From the IMG/VR virus record IMGVR_UViG_3300032293_001543, positions 1-42,391 of that record: 42,391 nucleotides of DNA; one strand, 5' to 3'. The DNA is from a virus. The translations under genes were made by a program, and so were the position numbers. A model generated the notes under the pieces. That model had not been told where the DNA came from, made no database searches, and saw only the letters and a list, made by a program, of their open reading frames with translations. Of this stretch, positions 30,206-37,775 are shown one piece after another. Positions within the stretch are counted from its first letter, which is position 1; each line of letters begins with the position of its first letter.

Positions 30206-30511
30206 CTAGACACGACCGCTGTGCAGCGCGTCAGCTTGGCTGTTCGGGTCACATTTTAGAGCGTGCCGGTGTTGGCACCATTTGGCGGCAACGGCTACTA
30301 CCAGCACTAGCGGAGCGCGCCAAAAGAACGCTTGGTCGATACCGTCGATTGCCCAGCGGACGATCCAGCAGAGAGCCGTGGCTTGCAGGAATCCATACCA
30401 GAATGACAGGTGATTCACCTGCCGTTCGCGGAAGTCCCACAAGAACCCGAACAAGGCGCGGATGGAGCAACCGCCCCCCGCTTTGATTTCGATGTCTGAT
30501 TTTGATTTCAT
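30206..30511 (-). CDS. Hypothetical membrane protein (101 aa)
   Basis: ATG 30511, no clear ribosome site. The N-terminus (MKSKSDIEIKAGGGCSIRAL) is followed by WDFRERQVNHLSFWYGFLQA, a hydrophobic stretch TALCWIVRWAIDGIDQAFFW and a second one RAPLVLVVAVAAKW, suggesting two membrane helices before a hydrophilic tail. It lies 46 bases downstream of an 86-residue gene, with the terS promoter region following it. Small two-helix proteins in this position are seen in many phages without known function. It could be a holin-like or superinfection-exclusion protein, but nothing in the sequence decides this. Confidence 0.45.
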   Translation of the reverse strand: MKSKSDIEIKAGGGCSIRALFGFLWDFRERQVNHLSFWYGFLQATALCWIVRWAIDGIDQAFFWRAPLVLVVAVAAKWCQHRHALKCDPNSQADALHSGRV

Positions 30512-30556
30512 GATTTTGAGTGTTGCCCAGCCTCGCCCTCGGGGGCGGTGCCATCG

Positions 30557-30817
30557 CTAGACGTTCTTTCTGGAGAGCAGGACTAGCAGCCCCTCGACCA
30601 TTTGCCCGACGGCGGGAATATGATCGGGCGCGGGAGTTGCCGGGGCGCGATCCCCGCCGTTCTGGATTTCCTGCACGGTGATCCAGACGGCTTTCCATTC
30701 GTCGCGGGTGGGTTTGACCTTGAAGGAGCCGGTGCGGTGATCCGTCTCGATGATCGATCCGCTGGCGCGTAGGGTGCGGCCTGCGCGGCGGTAGGTGATT
30801 GTGCGGGCGGTGGTCAT
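30557..30817 (-). CDS. Hypothetical protein (86 aa)
   Basis: ATG 30817 is six bases after the stop of the DnaB-like gene; longer forms of the frame are Arg/Pro-rich shadows of that gene. The sequence TTARTITYRRAGRTLRASGS, IIETDHRTGSFKVKPTRDEW and KAVWITVQEIQNGG suggests a small mixed alpha/beta domain with basic strands, then a proline-rich linker (APATPAPDHIPAVG) and a hydrophobic end (MVEGLLVLLSRKNV). No family is recognised. It is the last gene of the replication operon before the packaging region and is probably cotranscribed with the helicase. Confidence 0.5.
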   Translation of the reverse strand: MTTARTITYRRAGRTLRASGSIIETDHRTGSFKVKPTRDEWKAVWITVQEIQNGGDRAPATPAPDHIPAVGQMVEGLLVLLSRKNV

Positions 30818-30822
30818 GGCTT

Positions 30823-32256
30823 TTACCAGCGGCGTGCTGGGGGTTCCTCCTCTTTCTCTTCCTCCCATGTGGCCGTCTCGAAGCGCATCAGCTCCTCGAT
30901 GAAGACCAGCTTGCATGTTCCGGTGGCTCCATTGCGGTTCTTCGCGACGATGAGCTCGGATCTGCCTTGGGCGGATTTCTTCTCGGCTTCGTCGGTGGCG
31001 TAGTAGGCCGCCCGGGTCAGGAGTCCGATCACGTCGGCATCCTGCTCGATGGCTCCCGATTCGCGGAGGTCGGACATTTGCGGGCGTCCCTTGGCCTTGC
31101 CCGCCCGCTTGTCCGCATCGCGGTTGAGCTGTGCCAGCACGATGACCGCAACGTCCAGATCCTTGGCGAGAGCTTTCAGGCCGGCGGAAATCTCCGCAAT
31201 CTCGCGCTCGCGGGAGCCGATGGCCTGCTTGGATGTGGATTTGCAGAGCTGGAGGTAATCCAGAGCGATGAGCTTGATCCCGTGCTTGCGCTTCGCGCGG
31301 CGTGCCTTGGCGCGGATCTCGTTGATGGTGGGCGCGGCCTTGTCGTCGATGTGGAGGGGGGCGTCCCCGATGTCCCTGTGTGCCTGCCGGAAGCGCTCGA
31401 GTTCCTGCTTGGAGAATGTCTGGCCACGGGAGAGGATTCCGAGGTTCAGCTTTGCGCGGGAATAATTGAGCCGGGAAACGATCTGCCTGCGCGGCATTTC
31501 GGCGGAGAAGACGAGAACCGGCATGAGTTGATCCAAGCACGCGTATTCCACCATGTTCATCATCAGGGCGGTTTTCCCCATCGATGGACGGGCGGCGATC
31601 ACGGTCACCTCGCCGGGCTTGAGTCCGCCGGTCATGCGGTCGAAGTCAACGAAGCCGGTCTTGATCCCGGTTTCCTTGCTGGTGTCGCCCTTGATTCGGC
31701 GCTCCAGGTCGTCGGCGATCTCGCGGAGGTCGTCGCGGATCGTACTGGCCGCTTCCCGGGTGTTCGCCTCGCGGATGGCCATGATGTTGCGTTCCGCTTC
31801 GTCGAGGATCGCGTTCGGCTCTTCCGGGTTGTCGTAAACGTCCGCAACGGTCTGGTTGCTGGCACGGATGAGGGCGCGGAGGGTGAACTTGTCCTTGATG
31901 TGGCCGAGGTGGTGGCGGAAGTGACCCAGCGCGGGCGCGTAGGTGTAGATTTCGCTGATGGCCGCCATCCCCCCGCACTTTTCCAACAATCCCCGGTCGA
32001 GGAGCTTCTGGTAAAGCGAGACGAGCTCAATCTCCTCGCTGGCCGCGTGCAGGTCGAGCAGGACGGCGTAAAGGGCGGCGTGTGGGGGCAGGTAGAAATG
32101 CGCCTCGGAAAGCCCCTCCTCGATGGCGAGGCTCAGGAACTCCTGCGGATCCTGCAATATGCTGGATAGCACGGATTTCTCGGGGCCTACGGCATGCGGC
32201 AGGGCTTGGATGACGCTATCCGCATCGCGCTCGGGCGGTTGGGAGAATAGGCTCAT
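30823..32256 (-). CDS. dnaB: DnaB-like replicative DNA helicase
   Basis: 477 residues, near the usual ~450-470 for DnaB. The N-terminal DnaB domain has AVGPEKSVLSSILQDPQEFL, the position occupied by 'PxxxEAExxxLG' in cellular DnaB. A linker helix precedes the RecA-like domain, which has GGLKPGEVTVIAARPSMGKT (Walker A, near residues 210-230), VLVFSAEMPRRQIVSRL, Walker B GIKLIALDYLQL near residue 335, AVIVLAQLNRDADKRAGKAK and DLRESGAIEQDADVIGLLTR near 400 with the arginine region. It unwinds DNA at the phage fork. The stop of the preceding 50-residue gene overlaps its ATG (ATGA), and a DnaD/O-like protein lies upstream as a possible loader. Family assignment is firm. Confidence 0.93.
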   Translation of the reverse strand: MSLFSQPPERDADSVIQALPHAVGPEKSVLSSILQDPQEFLSLAIEEGLSEAHFYLPPHAALYAVLLDLHAASEEIELVSLYQKLLDRGLLEKCGGMAAISEIYTYAPALGHFRHHLGHIKDKFTLRALIRASNQTVADVYDNPEEPNAILDEAERNIMAIREANTREAASTIRDDLREIADDLERRIKGDTSKETGIKTGFVDFDRMTGGLKPGEVTVIAARPSMGKTALMMNMVEYACLDQLMPVLVFSAEMPRRQIVSRLNYSRAKLNLGILSRGQTFSKQELERFRQAHRDIGDAPLHIDDKAAPTINEIRAKARRAKRKHGIKLIALDYLQLCKSTSKQAIGSREREIAEISAGLKALAKDLDVAVIVLAQLNRDADKRAGKAKGRPQMSDLRESGAIEQDADVIGLLTRAAYYATDEAEKKSAQGRSELIVAKNRNGATGTCKLVFIEELMRFETATWEEEKEEEPPARRW

Positions 32257-32405
32257 GGCTTTGTTTTCCCTTCCGCCATCACGGTTAGTGCTTTGGCGAG
32301 TTGTTGGCGGAGGTCTTCCACGAGCTTCCTGAGGGCGCGGATTTCCTCGTCTTTGGATATGATTGGTTGGTTCATGGTCATTATTTTCTGCATTTTCATG
32401 GTCAT
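32253..32405 (-). CDS. Small coiled-coil protein coupled to the helicase (50 aa)
   Basis: From ATG 32405, which overlaps the stop of the initiator-like gene (TAATG), to a four-base overlap with the helicase start. The body DEEIRALRKLVEDLRQQLAK is a clear heptad coiled coil. The start is ambiguous: a 24-bp tandem duplication supplies ATGs at 32405, 32399, 32393, 32381 and 32375, giving an N-terminus MTMKMQKIMTMNQP that repeats QKIMTM. Its position between an O/DnaD-like protein and DnaB suggests a helicase-loading accessory, but no motif proves it. Confidence 0.5.
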   Translation of the reverse strand: MTMKMQKIMTMNQPIISKDEEIRALRKLVEDLRQQLAKALTVMAEGKTKP

Positions 32406-32419
32406 TATTTTCTGCGTTT
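32372..32419. repeat. 24-bp tandem duplication at a stop/start junction
   Basis: Positions 32372-32395 and 32396-32419 are adjacent copies differing at one base (TGCATTT versus TGCGTTT). Each copy contains, on the minus strand, AATAATGACCATGA, that is a stop/start TAATG plus a second ATG. The outer copy holds the stop of the initiator-like gene and the inner copy only starts, so the duplication changed the spacing or start choice of the small coiled-coil gene. Confidence 0.85.
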
Positions 32420-33202
32420 TTCGTCTTTGAGTGCGGATTCCCAGCGGTCGCAGGAAGTCAGCACGTCGGTGACGCTTTCGAGGAACTTTCCTCGGTTGTC
32501 CGGCCTCCAGAACTTCCCGTAGGCGAGCTGGAAGGCCGCGCTGATCTCGGCGGCGTAAAACTCCGCCAGCTTTGCCCATGTCTCCGGGCTGATGGCAAAG
32601 AGCGCTTTGGCGTTGGCAATGGCGGTTGTCCTTTCGGTGTAGGTCGGGTGGGGATGCTTTGCCCAGGACGGGTGTAGCCGGTTCATCGTCCCGAAAAGGG
32701 TGTCGAAGTCTTTGGCTGCTTCGCTTGGCATCGAGTCCTGGAACATGCCGAGGGCATCCGACGGAGGTGGGCAGAGTCCTTCCCCATGTTCCCCCTTGTT
32801 GATCTTCTTTCCCTTCTTATTATTTGTCCGGGTCGGTGTCTGGCCGGTGTCCGGGTCGGTGTCCGGGTTGCTGTCTGGTCTAGCGTCCGTTTGACTCCTC
32901 CAATCCTTGTATCTGCAAAGGATTACCACCGTTTCTCCCTGTCTGGTTTCGCGTCTGGTTAGGTGTCTGCTTTCGAGCAGTTGCATGAACTGTGCGGCCT
33001 TGTCCTTTCCCCAGCCCCATCGCTCCGCTAAAAAACGGACGGAAGCGATGCACTCCCCCTCATCCAAATCGATCAGCTTACCCGAAACGAATCTCTCCGA
33101 GGGCGCGAACGCCGCAAATTGGAGAAGGTCGATGTAAGCCTCCGCTTTCGAGAAGGAGCGTTTTTCACCCCAAAGGAATTGGGAGAAAAAGTCGCGTGGC
33201 AT
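32405..33202 (-). CDS. DnaD/O-like replication initiation protein
   Basis: 265 residues from ATG 33202 (MPRDFF), 20 bases after the ssb stop with GAAAGG about ten bases upstream; the extended frame overlaps ssb and was discarded. The N-terminal ~120 residues form a winged-helix module: FSKAEAYIDLLQFAAFAPSE, IDLDEGECIASVRFLAERWG and WGKDKAAQFMQLLESRHLTR, as in phage DnaD/O-type initiators. A Thr/Asp/Pro-rich linker (PDSNPDTDPDTGQTPTRTNN) follows, then a helical C-terminal domain with FDTLFGTMNRLHPSWAKHPH and AYGKFWRPDNRGKFLESV. The order ssb, initiator, coiled coil, helicase is a standard phage replication block; it probably binds an origin and recruits the helicase. No iterons were recognised within it. 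Confidence 0.65.
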   Translation of the reverse strand: MPRDFFSQFLWGEKRSFSKAEAYIDLLQFAAFAPSERFVSGKLIDLDEGECIASVRFLAERWGWGKDKAAQFMQLLESRHLTRRETRQGETVVILCRYKDWRSQTDARPDSNPDTDPDTGQTPTRTNNKKGKKINKGEHGEGLCPPPSDALGMFQDSMPSEAAKDFDTLFGTMNRLHPSWAKHPHPTYTERTTAIANAKALFAISPETWAKLAEFYAAEISAAFQLAYGKFWRPDNRGKFLESVTDVLTSCDRWESALKDEKRRK

Positions 33203-33222
33203 TGGAATGAAGCCTTTCAAGT

Positions 33223-33564
33223 TCAGCTCTCTTTGAGTTGCAGGAACGCGACCTCGTTTGCCCGGATCTGGTGCTTGGTTCGTTTCAGTCCGGTTTGTCC
33301 GTCCTTCCATTCCTCAAGGCGTATGCAGCCGGTCACCGCGATCCTGTCGCCCCGGTGAACGTGCTTGCTGACGATCAGGCCGAGCTGCTTCCAGGCGATC
33401 ACCTCGATGAATGTCGTGTCGTCGGTTTTGTTGCCGTCCGCGTCCTTGGATGTGCGGTTGCTCGCCAGCCGGAAGTTGCAGACGGGATCCCCCTTGGGCG
33501 TGTGCCGGAGCTCCGGGTCGGCGGTAAGCCGCCCGCTGATGGTGATGGTATTGATGTCGCTCAT
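33223..33564 (-). CDS. ssb: Single-stranded DNA-binding protein (SSB)
   Basis: 113 residues; ATG 33564 overlaps the stop of the RecU-like gene (ATGA). The OB fold is clear: INTITISGRLTADPELRHTP, VCNFRLASNRTSKDADGNKT, DTTFIEVIAWKQLGLIVSKH and HRGDRIAVTGCIRLEEWKDG, matching the SSB pattern (GRLTxDPELR, F.LA.NR, F.V.xW...A.....KG..V.V.G). The long acidic C-terminal tail of bacterial SSB is missing; it ends in VAFLQLKES. It coats single-stranded DNA for replication and for RecT-mediated annealing encoded upstream. Confidence 0.92.
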   Translation of the reverse strand: MSDINTITISGRLTADPELRHTPKGDPVCNFRLASNRTSKDADGNKTDDTTFIEVIAWKQLGLIVSKHVHRGDRIAVTGCIRLEEWKDGQTGLKRTKHQIRANEVAFLQLKES

Positions 33565-34214
33565 ATCGTGTCGGTAAAAAGAGTTGGTTGGAGATGATCG
33601 GGTTCGGGTTCGGGTTCGGGTTGGCGCATGGCCTTCGCTTGCGGCCAGAGGAGGGCGAGGATGTCCGGGAGAGCCTTGCGGCATCCCTTGGGAGCCACCC
33701 ATCGGATGACGGTTCCCATGTCGTGAGCCAGATCGCGTGAAATGGACTCCCGGGCGGTGGGGTTGCACTTGAGGCGGCGTGCCTCGGCGTAGATGTCAAC
33801 GAAGCGCTGCCACACCGGGCTGGAATCGGCGGTGACCGGCAGAGCCACCGTGAAAGCCGGTTGGTTGGCATTCTGGAGCTTCCGTGCGTTGAAATGGACG
33901 AGGAGGAAGCATTGCGCCCCCATCGCGGAGCGATCAAGCATATGGGAAATCTGGCGGGGCTTCACAACCTGCTTGTCGAGCTGGAGGGAGGCGGAGGAGC
34001 ATACCTTCGCCTCAATGATGAATTGCCGCCCACCCGCCAGCACTCCCTCGAAGTCGGGGAGGCTGGGGACTAGCAGCGTCTTGCCCTTCACAACCATCCC
34101 TTGCACCCCGTAACGCCCGATGGTCATGGCTCCGGCTTTGCGCTCACGCGCACCGGCATCCATGATGAGTTCCTCGAACTCCTTTCCTTTCAGCGTTTCG
34201 GGGACAAGGGACAT
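33561..34214 (-). CDS. RecU-like Holliday-junction resolvase/nuclease
   Basis: 217 residues. The core LPDFEGVLAGGRQFIIEAK near residues 52-71 gives the D...EAK metal site of the RecU/PD-(D/E)xK fold, preceded by KGKEFEELI at the start. Next come VKPRQISHMLDRSAMGAQCF and LLVHFNARKL, matching RecU's 'HQ...L....GG.aF.L..F', although the usual His is Arg here. RecU-type enzymes cut Holliday junctions. The C-terminal PEPEPEPD is encoded by four GGGTTC repeats (33597-33621) and ends in LQPTLFTDTI. It lies between ssb and the exonuclease genes with four-base overlap, in keeping with a recombination module. It might also be a VRR-type nuclease. Confidence 0.65.
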   Translation of the reverse strand: MSLVPETLKGKEFEELIMDAGARERKAGAMTIGRYGVQGMVVKGKTLLVPSLPDFEGVLAGGRQFIIEAKVCSSASLQLDKQVVKPRQISHMLDRSAMGAQCFLLVHFNARKLQNANQPAFTVALPVTADSSPVWQRFVDIYAEARRLKCNPTARESISRDLAHDMGTVIRWVAPKGCRKALPDILALLWPQAKAMRQPEPEPEPDHLQPTLFTDTI

Positions 34215-34218
34215 GGGA

Positions 34219-34752
34219 TCAAAGGAGGGCTGCTTGCTTGTCGTCTTTCCCGAGGTCGGCGACGGCCTGAAGTCCGGCCTTGGCCTTGTCGAAGTCGAGG
34301 AGCTGCTGGGAGCGGTCGCCCTCCATGTAGCGTTCCGATTCGTGGATGGCCTTCATCACGGCGGCAGCAAGCTTCTTCTCGATCTCCACGCCGCCGCTTT
34401 CGCCATCGGCGCTCGGCTCGATCTGCACGCAGGGCGTGGAAAGCGTGTGAAGGAAGGACTGGCGGCATTCCAGTTGCTTTGTGGCTTCCATGGTCACGCT
34501 GCGGGTTCCAGCCTTCGTGCGGCGAATGGACAGCGTGGTGATGGTCAGGCCGTCCACGTAGTCATGCGGCAGCTCGAGGATGTCCACGAAGACGGCTTTC
34601 AGTCCGTCCCATGCTTTCGTGAGGCTGGGGAGGGGTTCTTCCTTGGCCGTAATTTTCGATTCCACCAGGTCGTTGATGTCGTCGGTTTCCTTGTTGGCCG
34701 ATACCGACATGACGACGGATTTCGGGCTGATGCTGATGCGGTTTAGTTGCAT
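34219..34752 (-). CDS. Hypothetical protein of the recombination module (177 aa)
   Basis: ATG 34752, ending four bases before the RecU-like start. It is an alpha/beta protein: MQLNRISISPKSVVMSVSAN, AWDGLKAVFVDILELPHDYV, GLTITTLSIRRTKAGTRSVT, followed by a C-terminal helical part AAAVMKAIHESERYMEGDRS and an acidic-lysine tail. There is no recognised domain and no membrane segment. It may act with the RecU-like or exonuclease genes because of its position, which is the only support. The mixture of a strand-rich first half and a helical second half could be two small domains. Confidence 0.55.
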   Translation of the reverse strand: MQLNRISISPKSVVMSVSANKETDDINDLVESKITAKEEPLPSLTKAWDGLKAVFVDILELPHDYVDGLTITTLSIRRTKAGTRSVTMEATKQLECRQSFLHTLSTPCVQIEPSADGESGGVEIEKKLAAAVMKAIHESERYMEGDRSQQLLDFDKAKAGLQAVADLGKDDKQAALL

Positions 34753-34788
34753 TGTTTTTCTATGTATTGTTTGGAGTTGGTGAGAGGT

Positions 34789-35010
34789 TTATGGGTAGTA
34801 GGCATCATGGGGTATGGGGGCTGGCTCCGGCTTGTAGATCCAGATCCCGTCCATGATCGCGCGGGCGATTGTGAGTCCCTGCATGTTGACCATTGCGGCG
34901 GCGGGATTGCGGCGGCCAGATCGATCGATGACCGACCGGCGCTCATAGGCCGCGTTAACAAGGTCATCGAGGGTGAGGATGCGCTTCCCGGCGCGGGCGG
35001 GCTTTTTCAT
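34789..35010 (-). CDS. Hypothetical protein (73 aa)
   Basis: ATG 35010 overlaps the stop of the YqaJ-like nuclease (ATGA), which fixes the start. A basic N-terminus (MKKPARAGKRILTLDDLVNA) is followed by YERRSVIDRSGRRNPAAAMV and ARAIMDGIWIYKPEPAPIPH. A short Arg/Lys-rich first half suggests nucleic-acid contact. It is followed by 36 non-coding bases with no evident signal. No family is recognised. Confidence 0.5.
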   Translation of the reverse strand: MKKPARAGKRILTLDDLVNAAYERRSVIDRSGRRNPAAAMVNMQGLTIARAIMDGIWIYKPEPAPIPHDAYYP

Positions 35011-35792
35011 ATCAGGGATTCGGTGACGGCTAGGGTTGCGGTTTTAGGCTGGGAAACTGCAGCACGCTCCATGAGGGAAAGGGATTCCATCACCTTGTGG
35101 TAGCGGTCGCGGTAAATGACGGTGAACTCGTCTAGGCTCTGCTTGAGCGTGTCCGTATAAGCGTCCCGCTTGACGGGTAGGTGGAAGATCGGCTTACCCG
35201 GAAAATACGCGCCGAAGTGCCAGCTTTCGGTTTCACAGATAACCATGCTGGAGTGAACTTGAATCCTGTATTCGTCGGGAAGAACCCTGTCGGCCACGAT
35301 GCCGAGATACTTTGAAAGCGTCGGGCATTTTATCTCCCCGCCGGTAAGAGCCTTGCGTTTCTCCCTGTTGCGGTAGGCGATGCCGTCGGGTGAACAGGAA
35401 ACCAAGCCGGTCTTCGCATCTTCACCCATCACGCACATCCCTACATCCTCAAACTGAATGCCAGCTTTCTCGGAAAGGTATGCGAGCGCATCAGATTCAT
35501 GCTCGTTACCTCGCTCCGTGTGCAGGTTTCCTTTGAACTTGTCGCCGGTGTAGTGAGCAATGAACTTGGTCAACTTCCATTCGTCCATTGCCTCAATCTC
35601 ATCCTTACGTGCGATCATCTCCTTGGCGCAGTCGATTCCGGCAATGAGCTTATCAATCGCCGCCATTGCAGCCTCTGATTTAGAAAGTTTGCCGGTCGCG
35701 GTGATGTTGGTTTTCATCTCCGAAGCCGTAAGCCTCCAAAGACGTTGGATGATCCAATCCAGTGTGCCTTGTGTGCAATCTATGGTTACCAT
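35007..35792 (-). CDS. YqaJ/lambda-exonuclease-like recombination nuclease
   Basis: 261 residues from ATG 35792 (MVTIDCTQGT); a longer form would need TTG at 35807. N-terminal CTQGTLDWIIQRLWRLTASE matches the start of YqaJ/lambda exo, where Q-x-S/T-x-x-W-x-x-x-R...T-A-S is conserved. GNEHESDALAYLSEKAG gives the early Glu. The catalytic core is GLVSCSPDGIA (Asp, near residue 132) and GGEIKCPT (Glu-x-Lys, near 150), followed by YRIQVHSSMVICETESWHFG, the conserved Q-x-Q-x-M-x-x-x-x-x-x-W region. The enzyme chews one strand of duplex ends to provide single strands for the RecT-like annealase encoded 1 kb upstream in the same operon, like lambda Exo-Bet. Family assignment is firm. Confidence 0.85.
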   Translation of the reverse strand: MVTIDCTQGTLDWIIQRLWRLTASEMKTNITATGKLSKSEAAMAAIDKLIAGIDCAKEMIARKDEIEAMDEWKLTKFIAHYTGDKFKGNLHTERGNEHESDALAYLSEKAGIQFEDVGMCVMGEDAKTGLVSCSPDGIAYRNREKRKALTGGEIKCPTLSKYLGIVADRVLPDEYRIQVHSSMVICETESWHFGAYFPGKPIFHLPVKRDAYTDTLKQSLDEFTVIYRDRYHKVMESLSLMERAAVSQPKTATLAVTESLI

Positions 35793-35796
35793 GGGA

Positions 35797-36804
35797 TCAG
35801 TTGGCAAGGAGCTTCCCGAAGGACTCGTTGAGATTGACGGCGAAGTGCTTCGCGGCCTCGATGTTGGCCGGGTGCTTGAGCGCGGCGCGGGCTGCTTTGA
35901 CCGGAGCCAAGGCGGTGCGCAGGATCGTGAGGAATGTTTCCATTTCCTCCTCGGCGGTTTCCTCCCGCATCACCTGAGGGGCGGCAGGAGCAACGGCCGG
36001 CGCGGGGGCAACGGCAGGCGCGGGAGCCGGTTCCGGCTGGGTAGCCTGTTCCTTCACGCGCTCGGTTTCCACCCGGGCTTGCTCGGCAAGGCGTTCCTGA
36101 CGGGCTTTCTCCTCCGCTTCCTTGCGGAGCTGATCGGCCTCGGCTTTCAGTTGCGCCTCTTTCAGGGCGGCGTGGTGGCGCTCGATCCGGCGTTCCATCT
36201 CGACCTTGGCGGCCTCGTTGGCAAGGCATAGAAAAAGCTCTTCGCCGTAGGCCACCGCGTTGCCGTATTCACGATACGCCTTGGTGAAAACCTCGCGGTT
36301 CGCTTCGATCCGCGCGTTGATCCGGTAAACCGTATCGGTGACGGCTTCCTGCATCTTCACGAGCGAGGATTTGCCCTTGATGGCCTCGCCGATCATGTCG
36401 CTAAACTCGCGGCTCTTCACCTCCAGCGCGGCGATGCCGTCGCGCACGATGCCCTCGCGGACTTCCTGCTTGCGTGCCTTCACGCGCCTTTCAAGCTCCA
36501 GCCGTGTGGATCTGGCGAACTCGCAGAGGCTATCGACACTCCCAAGCAGGGCGTTGAGCTCGTCCATCTGGGCAAGCGCGTCGGTTTTGGATTTTGCGAG
36601 CGTGGCCTCAAACCTTTTCAGCCCTTTCGCATCCTCGTCGGCTTGGGCGAAGTCCTCATCGGTCTTGAGGTCGAAGCTGATGGCCGTGATCTGCGATTCC
36701 GCGAAGGCCTTGAAATCATCGAAGTTTGAGGAAACGATCTCCCCCTTTACGGCGATGGCGAGCTCCAGCGGCTTTGCCTCTACGGCTTTGCGTTTGGCGC
36801 TCAT
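35797..36804 (-). CDS. Coiled-coil protein of the RecT/exonuclease module (335 aa, DUF1351-like)
   Basis: ATG 36804 overlaps the RecT stop (ATGA); the exonuclease starts four bases after its end. Opening VEAKPLELAIAVKGEIVSSN is followed by DFKAFAESQITAISFDLKTD and EDFAQADEDAKGLKRFEATL, the layout of DUF1351-type phage proteins found next to RecT. A helical middle (residues 80-250) predicts long coiled coils (RLELERRVKARKQEVREGIV). Then comes a Pro/Ala repeat linker (PAPAPAVAPAPAVAPAAP) and a C-terminal helix pair (MEEMETFLTILRTAL-like). It probably assists recombination, perhaps as a scaffold or as a nuclease inhibitor, but its function is not established. Confidence 0.65.
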   Translation of the reverse strand: MSAKRKAVEAKPLELAIAVKGEIVSSNFDDFKAFAESQITAISFDLKTDEDFAQADEDAKGLKRFEATLAKSKTDALAQMDELNALLGSVDSLCEFARSTRLELERRVKARKQEVREGIVRDGIAALEVKSREFSDMIGEAIKGKSSLVKMQEAVTDTVYRINARIEANREVFTKAYREYGNAVAYGEELFLCLANEAAKVEMERRIERHHAALKEAQLKAEADQLRKEAEEKARQERLAEQARVETERVKEQATQPEPAPAPAVAPAPAVAPAAPQVMREETAEEEMETFLTILRTALAPVKAARAALKHPANIEAAKHFAVNLNESFGKLLAN

Positions 36805-37775
36805 ACTAACATGCCCTCCTCTTTGATGAGCGTGTAATCCTCCAGGGCGAACTCCTTCGTTTCCGGGTTGGAAAGCGTGACGGTGACGCGGATCGCCGTG
36901 CCTTTGTCCAGCCCGCGCAGGCTATCGGCAAGGGTCTGCGAGAACGTGGTGAACTCGACCAGCTTCCCTTCGATCAGGACGGCGACGACAAACCATGTTT
37001 TGCCCTTCCCGCTCTTTTCGGTGATCGTCTGGTATTTCGCATCGCGCTCGATGCGGTCTTTCTTCTGCCGTCCGGTCGCCGGGACGGTGGCTGGGTTGGC
37101 CGGTAGCGGTGCTTCCTTGGTGGCTGCGGCGGGCTGCGGTGCGGGTTGTGCGGGCGGCTCCTCGGTGGCAAGGGCTTCCAGCGCCGTGCCTTGGAATGGA
37201 TCCACCTGGAGCTCGGCGGGAATCTCCCTGCCTTTGCGCGGGGTCACATCCCGCATGGAGTCATGAGCCTCGTCTTCGTCCTGTATCCCGCCGATCCCGA
37301 ACGCGACGCGCGCGGCCTGGATGATGGCCTTGTGCCGCAGCATCCGGCGCGGCATGGCCTTCCATGGCTCCGTTCCACGGCTGCACTCGGCAAGGTATTC
37401 GGTGACGACGGTCGGGTGCGCCCGCTCCTTCACATGGATGGTCGCCGTGGCGCTTTGCCCGTCCGGGGAGATTTCCACCGTCATTCCATCGTATCCGGGC
37501 TGCCGGTTGATGATCTTGAGCCATCCATCGATGCCGACCACCGGGACGATGCCCCCGCCTTTCGCCGGAAAAGCGTAAAGCTCCTTGAGGATGGGGTTAA
37601 GCTGGTAGCTGTTCGATATGATGACGAGCGCGTTAAATTCCGCGTCGGTCGCCCCCTTGAAAACGGTTGATTTCAGGGTGGCCATGAGTTCCGTCGGATC
37701 GCATTCGATCCTTTCGGCGAGGTTTGCCAAAGCGTTGCGCTTCGGTGTGGTGGTGCTGGATATTGCGGTGGTCAT
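36801..37775 (-). CDS. recT: RecT/Bet single-strand annealing protein with extra C-terminal domain
   Basis: 324 residues from ATG 37775, which overlaps the stop of the upstream membrane protein gene; the long extension upstream is a shadow. The Bet/RecT core reads LMATLKSTVFKGATDAEFNA, LVIISNSYQLNPILKELYAF, AKGGGIVPVVGIDGWLKIIN and GMTVEISPDGQSATATIHVK, followed by CSRGTEPWKAMPRRMLRHKA and AARVAFGIGGIQDEDEA (residues ~30-195). A Pro/Ala/Thr linker follows (~215-245). Residues ~250-322 (YQTITEKSGKGKTWFVVAVL, LVEFTTFSQTLADSLRGLDK, IRVTVTLSNPETKEFALEDY) look like an OB-fold strand order, which would be an appended single-strand binding domain. It anneals complementary single strands made by the exonuclease. 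Core assignment is firm, OB call tentative. Confidence 0.85.
   Translation of the reverse strand: MTTAISSTTTPKRNALANLAERIECDPTELMATLKSTVFKGATDAEFNALVIISNSYQLNPILKELYAFPAKGGGIVPVVGIDGWLKIINRQPGYDGMTVEISPDGQSATATIHVKERAHPTVVTEYLAECSRGTEPWKAMPRRMLRHKAIIQAARVAFGIGGIQDEDEAHDSMRDVTPRKGREIPAELQVDPFQGTALEALATEEPPAQPAPQPAAATKEAPLPANPATVPATGRQKKDRIERDAKYQTITEKSGKGKTWFVVAVLIEGKLVEFTTFSQTLADSLRGLDKGTAIRVTVTLSNPETKEFALEDYTLIKEEGMLV

Noticed and set aside
33597-33621. GGGTTC microsatellite, telomere-like
   Set aside because: It is within the RecU-like coding frame and encodes PEPEPEPD; four units are a simple coding repeat, not a telomere.
35793-35807. TTG start extending the exonuclease by five residues
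   Set aside because: ATG 35792 gives the normal family N-terminus and clean four-base spacing after the upstream stop.
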